Below are positions 58,296-64,000 of a stretch of DNA of 64,000 nucleotides, piece after piece (the stretch's first letter is position 1; each line of letters starts with the position of its first letter). Source of the stretch: Deltaproteobacteria bacterium GWA2_38_16 (lineage in GTDB: Bacteria > Bdellovibrionota > JACOXK01 > 2-02-FULL-40-11); assembly GCA_001797335.1 (NCBI GenBank), contig MGPE01000002.1, positions 174,938-238,937 on the forward strand, written 5' to 3'. Made by a program: the position numbers and the translations under genes. The notes under the pieces were generated by a model. The model did no database searches. It worked only from the letters and a program-made list of their open reading frames with translations, and was not told the DNA's origin.

Positions 58296-59608
58296 CCTAA
58301 AAAGAAAAAGAATCCAAAGCAGTCTGTAAAAGTTGTTACAATAACCGTAGATGCAATAGCAGGATCAATTTTTAATGCTTTCATCCCCAGAGGCACTAAA
58401 ACTCCAGCCGCTCCAGCCACAAATAAGTTACCAATCATAGCCAGCATCAACACAAATCCAAGCATGGGCATCCCTTTCCAATAATACGCAATCACAGCCA
58501 CAATGATGCCATTAATCACCCCATTGGCAACGCCCACCCAGATTTCTTTTATTAAGGCTTTCTTCATTTCTTTAAACGTCAATTCTCCCAACGCAATTCC
58601 TCGGATAATGATGGTTAAGGTTTGGGTCGCCGCATTGCCACCCATGCCTGCAACAACGGGTAAAAACGCAGCCAGCATGACCACCTTTTGAATGGTCCCT
58701 TCAAAAAAACCAACTACTTGAGCTGCCAAAACAGCCGTGGCTAGATTAATAATAAGCCAGGGAGCTCTGTTCTTAATAGAACTTCTAATAGGCGTAAATA
58801 CCCGCTCATCTTTTTCAACCCCAGACATTCGGTATAAATCCTGAGTCGCTTCTTCTTGAATAACATTAATCACATCATCAATGGTTACCACTCCCAACAA
58901 TTTTTTATTCTCATCCACTACAGGAATAGCCAAAAAATTAAACCGTTTAATAAGCTGTGCCACTTCTGTTTGCGGTTGATTGACCGTTATAGAAATCACA
59001 TTGCTATCCATAATGTCTTTAAGAAGAACTGTCCCTTGAGACATCAAAAGCTGTCTTAAAGAAACAATGCCCATCAAGTGACGCCCCTCGTCTACCACAT
59101 ACAAATAAAATACCATTTCTAGCTGTGTTTTGGTTCGAAGCAGCTCAATCGCTTTATTAATGGTAGAATCCTGAGAGAGCGTAAAAAAATTGGGATTCAT
59201 AATCCCACCGGCCGTATTTTTCCCATAGGTAAGCAATTTTAAAATCTGTGTTTTTTTGACAGGATCCAGCTTATCCAAAAACCATTGAGATTGTTCTTGA
59301 GGAAGCTTTCCCATTAAATCAGCCGCATCATCTGGCTGAAGCTTTTGAATCAAATCCAAAGCGACCTCTAAAGAAATATTATGAAAAATTTCTTCTAAAA
59401 CCTCTTGAGATAAATCTCGAATGGTTTGAGAAACAACTTTTTGATGAAATAAAAGATTAAAAAAAGCACTCTTTTGAGAGGCATCTAATTTCGAAAAAAT
59501 AAGCTGAATTTCCGATGGAGAAGATGTTCTTAAAATTTTCTCAAGTTTTTCAGAAGCTCCCACTCGAAGAAGCTTAGAAATAATTTTTACGAGGACTCCG
59601 TTTTCCAT
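58262..59608 (-). CDS. mgtE: Magnesium transporter MgtE
   Basis: MgtE N-terminal domain, CBS pair, C-terminal TM domain (FLPVVAGMGGNAATQTLTIIIRGIA). Confidence 0.95.
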   Translation of the reverse strand: MENGVLVKIISKLLRVGASEKLEKILRTSSPSEIQLIFSKLDASQKSAFFNLLFHQKVVSQTIRDLSQEVLEEIFHNISLEVALDLIQKLQPDDAADLMGKLPQEQSQWFLDKLDPVKKTQILKLLTYGKNTAGGIMNPNFFTLSQDSTINKAIELLRTKTQLEMVFYLYVVDEGRHLMGIVSLRQLLMSQGTVLLKDIMDSNVISITVNQPQTEVAQLIKRFNFLAIPVVDENKKLLGVVTIDDVINVIQEEATQDLYRMSGVEKDERVFTPIRSSIKNRAPWLIINLATAVLAAQVVGFFEGTIQKVVMLAAFLPVVAGMGGNAATQTLTIIIRGIALGELTFKEMKKALIKEIWVGVANGVINGIIVAVIAYYWKGMPMLGFVLMLAMIGNLFVAGAAGVLVPLGMKALKIDPAIASTVIVTTFTDCFGFFFFLGLSTLLIKYLM

Positions 59609-59976
59609 ATTTTCTCTAGCGTCTCCAATAAACGGGCCGCTTCAAAGGGTTTGGTCAAATAATCATCCGCACCAGATTCAACCCCCCAAAAACGGTCACT
59701 TTCCTGAGCTTTGGCGGTAAGCATCACAATGGGAATGGTTTTATATTTAGGATCTTTTTTAAGTTCTCGACACACTTGGTATCCATTAAGTCCTGGCATC
59801 ATGACATCCAATAAAATTAAATCCGGCTTTTCTTTTTTGGCCTTTTCAAGACCATCAATACCATTATAGGCTTCACTCACCTGATATCCCTTGGATTCTA
59901 ACAAAACTCGGATGACATCGACTAAATCCTTCTCATCATCTACCAAAAGAATTCTTTTTGGTTTTTCTTTATTCAT
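59587..59976 (-). CDS. Response regulator receiver protein
   Basis: ILLVDDEKDLVDVI, LLDVMMPGLNGYQV, TAKA, LTKPF. Confidence 0.93.
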   Translation of the reverse strand: MNKEKPKRILLVDDEKDLVDVIRVLLESKGYQVSEAYNGIDGLEKAKKEKPDLILLDVMMPGLNGYQVCRELKKDPKYKTIPIVMLTAKAQESDRFWGVESGADDYLTKPFEAARLLETLEKIWKTESS

Positions 59977-61411
59977 GGTCGCTCACCTCTCTAACTTGTC
60001 GTTGAACGAGTGTTTGAACTTGTTTTTTTAAGATAGATAATAATTCTTTTTCCCAATTTTTTTTGTAAACAACAGGCATTTCTTTTAATTTTTCTCGTTT
60101 CCCTTGATCTATTTTTTCAATTTTTTGATCACTTAAAAAGATAAAGGGCAAATCTTTTAAAACAGGTACTTCTTTTAACCGATTCATGCATTCTATTCCA
60201 CTTAAATCTGACAATTCCATATTTAAAATAACCAAATTTGGTTTTGCTTCCTGACATTCTTCAATCCCTCGGAAAGCCGAGTGACACTGCTTCATCTTAT
60301 ATCCTTCCTCTTCTAAATAATGAGATAATTTTTCACTAAATTCCATATCTTCATCCACCAAAACCACAATGGGAATTGCCGTTGCCGGCAATGTAAATTG
60401 AAAGGTAGCACCTTTTCCCAATTCACTGGTTGCCAAAATCTTTCCTCCTTGTGCTTCCACTAAACTTTTAGCAATGCTCAATCCCAGCCCGGTTCCTTTC
60501 ATATGATGCTGGGCATCCGTAATGCGCACAAATCGCTTAAAAAGAAGGTCCATTTTTTCAGCTGCAATCCCACATCCGGTATCGCTCACCGAAATTTCTA
60601 AAAAACCATCCACTAATTTCGACGACAATGTAATCTTTCCGCCTTTAGGAGTGGCCTTAAACGCATTATTAATTAAATTTGCCATCACCTGTTCTGTCTT
60701 TAATTCATCCGCATAGATGCAATGACTACGATCGCACTGAAAAGAAATCTCGACTCCTGATTCTTTTGAAAGATGATCAAAATGATGAAGCATCGTTCTA
60801 AAAAGTCTATACACAGATATTTTTTCAAGATGATAATGCATAATACCCGCTTCAATTTTAGAAATATCCAAAAGGTCATTGGCAATAGCAATCATCTGGT
60901 CAATATGCCGAGACATGATGTGAAGGATTTCAGAACGTTTTTTAACACTGAGTTTTGTATTCTCTAATACCCCCAACGTACTTTTAAGTACGCTCAAAGG
61001 ATTTCTAATTTCATGAGACACCATCGAAACAAAATCACTTTTTAACTGATTACTTTTATGAAGCGTTTCAATGGCTAATTTTAAGTCAGCCGTTTTTTCT
61101 GAAACCGTTTTTTGAATTATCGTTACATCTTTAATAACCATAAAAAGATGCTGATGGTGTTCTAGCTCAATTAACTCTAGATGAAGCACCAAGGATCTTT
61201 TTTCCTGGTCATTTATTTCAATAACCTGTTGTTTTCTTTCTTGAATGGCCTTTTGCAATGCTTTTTTCACTTCTTCTTGAAGAAGAAGTGCTTTGGGCTC
61301 TTTTAAAAGTTCCAGGGCTTGCTTATTCACTTCTTCAATAGAAAGATCCGATGGATTTAAAATCATCATCGCATCTAAAGAATTTTGAAAAATGACACGA
61401 TACTTTTCCAT
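59969..61411 (-). CDS. PAS-HisKA-HATPase-REC hybrid histidine kinase
   Basis: VSHEIRNPLSVLKSTLG, VSDTGCGIAAEKMDLLFKRF, GTGLGLSIAKSLVEAQGG, C-terminal receiver-like domain. Confidence 0.9.
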   Translation of the reverse strand: MEKYRVIFQNSLDAMMILNPSDLSIEEVNKQALELLKEPKALLLQEEVKKALQKAIQERKQQVIEINDQEKRSLVLHLELIELEHHQHLFMVIKDVTIIQKTVSEKTADLKLAIETLHKSNQLKSDFVSMVSHEIRNPLSVLKSTLGVLENTKLSVKKRSEILHIMSRHIDQMIAIANDLLDISKIEAGIMHYHLEKISVYRLFRTMLHHFDHLSKESGVEISFQCDRSHCIYADELKTEQVMANLINNAFKATPKGGKITLSSKLVDGFLEISVSDTGCGIAAEKMDLLFKRFVRITDAQHHMKGTGLGLSIAKSLVEAQGGKILATSELGKGATFQFTLPATAIPIVVLVDEDMEFSEKLSHYLEEEGYKMKQCHSAFRGIEECQEAKPNLVILNMELSDLSGIECMNRLKEVPVLKDLPFIFLSDQKIEKIDQGKREKLKEMPVVYKKNWEKELLSILKKQVQTLVQRQVREVSDHE

Positions 61412-61447
61412 GTCTAACTTATCGGAATCTTTAAGAAAAAAGTTTAA

Positions 61448-62206
61448 TTAGTGTTTCTTTACAACTACTAAGCTTACCCCTGTGGCAATAGCCCCCCACA
61501 ACACAATGACGATCAGAGATAGGCCCAAAGAAGGCATATCGGATACTCCGGGATTCCCCAAATAAAGTAAATGCCTCACGGCTGCCAAACCATAGGTTAA
61601 AGGATTTATGGCCATCACCCCTTTTAAGATCCAGGGAAGCCCTGAAGAAGGGAAAAAAGCACCTGATAAAAACCACAATGGTAAAAGCACAAGCATCATC
61701 ATGGCATGAAACCCTTGAATGGAATCCATTCTCCAGGCCAAGCAAAATCCAAATGCTGTAAGACTTAAAGCAATTAAAAATAAACACTTTAAAGACCACA
61801 CAAATGTCCAAAACGTTAAAGGGATGTGAAGTAAAGGAGCCAAAAGCAAAAAAAGAAGAGCCTGAAGAGTTGCAATCGTAGCTCCCCCTAAAATCTTGCC
61901 TAATACTAAACTCAATCTAGGCGTAGGAGAAACCAAAACGGCTTGTAAAAACCCTTCCTTTCGATCTTCAATAATTGAAAAAGAAGAAAAAATAGCCGTA
62001 AATAAAACAATCATGGTTAAAACACCGGGGAAAAAATATTCTAAATACCCCATATTTCCCATCTTAAAAGAAGCGCTGAAACTCGTTCCAAAGAGAAGCC
62101 AAAAAATAAGGGGTTGCCCTAACGCTCCAAAAACGCGGTTTTTTTGCCTTATAAATCGAACGATTTCTCTTAACCAAAGCGTGTAGAGAGGAAGTAAAAA
62201 TGTCAT
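61448..62206 (-). CDS. ABC-2 type transporter permease
   Basis: Polytopic ABC2 membrane protein next to ATPase gene. Confidence 0.88.
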   Translation of the reverse strand: MTFLLPLYTLWLREIVRFIRQKNRVFGALGQPLIFWLLFGTSFSASFKMGNMGYLEYFFPGVLTMIVLFTAIFSSFSIIEDRKEGFLQAVLVSPTPRLSLVLGKILGGATIATLQALLFLLLAPLLHIPLTFWTFVWSLKCLFLIALSLTAFGFCLAWRMDSIQGFHAMMMLVLLPLWFLSGAFFPSSGLPWILKGVMAINPLTYGLAAVRHLLYLGNPGVSDMPSLGLSLIVIVLWGAIATGVSLVVVKKH

Positions 62207-63135
62207 CGATTCTCCTCTAAAAAAGTGTGGCCTGTTTTATGCACAAACACATTTTCTAAGCTGGGCTTTGAAAGCGTTGCAGCATCAATGAGCTCTGGAA
62301 AGCTTTTCATCACCTTCATTAAAAACTCTGATGCATTTTCTTTTTCAATCCTTAATTCTTGATCCATTCTTAAAACAGTCACCTGAAATTCTTTTTCTAA
62401 AGAAGCTTTTAAAATATCACATTGAGTACTTTTTAAAATGATCACCTCTCCCCCAATTTCTTTTTTAAGGTGATTTGGCGTATCAAAAGCAATGAGTTTT
62501 CCTTGATCTAAAATTCCAACCACATCACACCGCTCGGCTTCTTCAATAAGATGTGTGGTCACTAAACAAGTTACCCCTTTTTCTTCCTTTAATTGTTTTA
62601 AATAAGCCCAAATATCAATACGAGCGGCAGGGTCTAGACCTGTCGTTGGTTCATCTAACAGTAAAATTTGGGGATGATGCAAGAGCCCCTTGGCAATTTC
62701 TACTCTACGCTGAAGCCCACCCGATAATTTTTCAACGAGCTCATGCTCTCGATCTTTTAGTTTCACGGCTCCTAAGACTTCTTCTATTCTTTGGGTGAGA
62801 TTTTCTCCCCACAAACCATAGAGATGTCCTTGGTGAATCAAATTTTCTTTAACGGTTAATTTTTTATCAAGACTGGGGTGTTGAAACACAACCCCCAGAA
62901 GTTTTCTAACCTCATTACTCTCTTTTAAACAATCCCATCCGCCCACCGTAATCTCTCCTCCCCCATTGGGAGTAAGAAAGGTAGATAAAATCCGAAAAAG
63001 GGTTGTTTTCCCTCCCCCATTGGGTCCCAAAAAACCCACCATTTTAGCTTCTTCTACCTGGAAAGAGACATTCGATAAGGCTTTTCGTTCACCATAAACA
63101 TGACTTAAATTTTGAACTTTCAAAAGAGCTGACAT
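62203..63135 (-). CDS. ABC transporter ATP-binding protein
   Basis: GPNGGGKTT, LSGGLQRRVEIAKGLL, LLLDEPTTGLDP. Confidence 0.93.
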   Translation of the reverse strand: MSALLKVQNLSHVYGERKALSNVSFQVEEAKMVGFLGPNGGGKTTLFRILSTFLTPNGGGEITVGGWDCLKESNEVRKLLGVVFQHPSLDKKLTVKENLIHQGHLYGLWGENLTQRIEEVLGAVKLKDREHELVEKLSGGLQRRVEIAKGLLHHPQILLLDEPTTGLDPAARIDIWAYLKQLKEEKGVTCLVTTHLIEEAERCDVVGILDQGKLIAFDTPNHLKKEIGGEVIILKSTQCDILKASLEKEFQVTVLRMDQELRIEKENASEFLMKVMKSFPELIDAATLSKPSLENVFVHKTGHTFLEENR

Positions 63136-63167
63136 TGTTTTCTTTCTTTGGTAAAGTCAGTTATTCT

Positions 63168-63890
63168 ATGCCCCAAGCTCTAATTGTAAAGAAAAAAATT
63201 ATAACTAATACCTTAGTCATCATGTGGCTAAAACCCGATGAACCTTTTACATTTAAACCCGGCCAATATTGTACCGTAGGTATTCAAGGCCTTGAACGCC
63301 CTTATTCCATTGCCTCAGCTCCCCCTCCCTATGAAGAGCTAATTGAATTTTTTTTAGAAGTCGTCCCTCAAGAACAACGAACCGAAAAATCTCTTTCACC
63401 GAAACTCTATGATCTACCCCAAGGAGAAACCGTCACCCTTCGCCCCACAGCTAAAGGCCATTTTTTACTCGAAGAAAATTATCCCACTCAGGTTATGGTT
63501 TCTACGACAACCTGCATTACTCCCTATGTCAGTATGCTTCGCGCTTATCTTCATGGATATTATAAAACCACTTTTTCAAAACCTATTTATGTTTTTCATG
63601 GGGCAAGCTACCAAACCGAATTTGGGTATTTTGAAGAATTAAAAACCATGGAAAAAACAGGGAAAGTCATCTATATCCCCACGATTAGTCGCCCTACAGA
63701 AACGCCGAATCAGTCATGGAAAGGGCAAACAGGTCGGGTGAATAATATTCTCTTAGAATCTTTCAAAAAATTTAATATCTCTCCTTCAGAAAGCCTCGTG
63801 TATTTATGCGGAAATAAAAAAATGATTGAAGCTGCCAAAGCCACCCTCACCCAAGCAGGCTACAAGACTAAGCAGGAAGTTTTTTTCTAA
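63168..63890 (+). CDS. Ferredoxin-NADP reductase-like FAD/NAD(P)-binding oxidoreductase
   Basis: FKPGQYCTVGIQGLERPYSIASAP; C-terminal SLVYLCGNKKMIEAAKATL. Confidence 0.85.
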   Translation: MPQALIVKKKIITNTLVIMWLKPDEPFTFKPGQYCTVGIQGLERPYSIASAPPPYEELIEFFLEVVPQEQRTEKSLSPKLYDLPQGETVTLRPTAKGHFLLEENYPTQVMVSTTTCITPYVSMLRAYLHGYYKTTFSKPIYVFHGASYQTEFGYFEELKTMEKTGKVIYIPTISRPTETPNQSWKGQTGRVNNILLESFKKFNISPSESLVYLCGNKKMIEAAKATLTQAGYKTKQEVFF

Positions 63891-63999
63891 AAATAGATGC
63901 TAAAATAGATACCCCCAGCACGGCCACAATGATACCCAACGAAATACTAATGGGGATAGGCACCAAAGATTCAATAAGCATTTTGATTCCGATAAAAAT
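63868..63999 (-). CDS. Partial membrane protein C-terminus, TerC-like
   Basis: Minus frame IFIGIKMLIESLVPIPISISLGIIVAVLGVSILASIFRKKLPA*. Confidence 0.5.
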   Translation of the reverse strand: MFIGIKMLIESLVPIPISISLGIIVAVLGVSILASIFRKKLPA

Positions 64000-64000
64000 T

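Noticed and set aside
61431-61811. 126-aa minus-strand ORF overlapping the ABC permease
   Set aside because: Alternative frame of the permease gene; the 61448-62206 frame has the expected polytopic pattern and overlaps the ATPase gene stop.

Overview
AT-rich Gram-negative chromosomal segment. LpxH, several outer-membrane proteins and a Pel-type exopolysaccharide cluster suggest a Deltaproteobacteria/Bdellovibrionota-like organism, but that placement is low confidence. Conserved content: prkA-yeaH/yhbH; lpxH-radC; a fdx-gap-pgk-tpiA-secG-tRNA-Leu(GAG) block; aspA; a two-subunit transketolase; ABC exporters; thiI-cysteine desulfurase; a P-type ATPase; and an HK-RR-mgtE operon. Accessory content: (i) an atypical ~11.8-kb pel operon (pelA-like, pelB-like, a stand-alone REC protein, pelD, pelE-like, a HEAT-repeat protein, pelF, pelG) with no recognisable pelC; (ii) a 39-bp core present three times that brackets an S8 peptidase and a toxin-antitoxin pair exactly at the converging 3' ends of the P-type ATPase and mgtE, which looks like two att-like insertions in tandem; (iii) palindromic '...GGATGAC' repeats, two of which appear inserted in frame inside thiI and pelD; (iv) a four-gene envelope operon with a perfect 28-bp palindrome over the ribosome-binding site of its porin gene; (v) a winged-helix/GHKL-ATPase/STAS-like (DUF4325-type) regulator with a consensus, apparently leaderless promoter overlapped by GTTGACAA repeats and bracketed by near-identical terminators; (vi) a sigma-54-like promoter in front of a toxin-antitoxin module flanked by identical 30-bp repeats. 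All assignments come from reading the sequence and the supplied translations; no database search was run.
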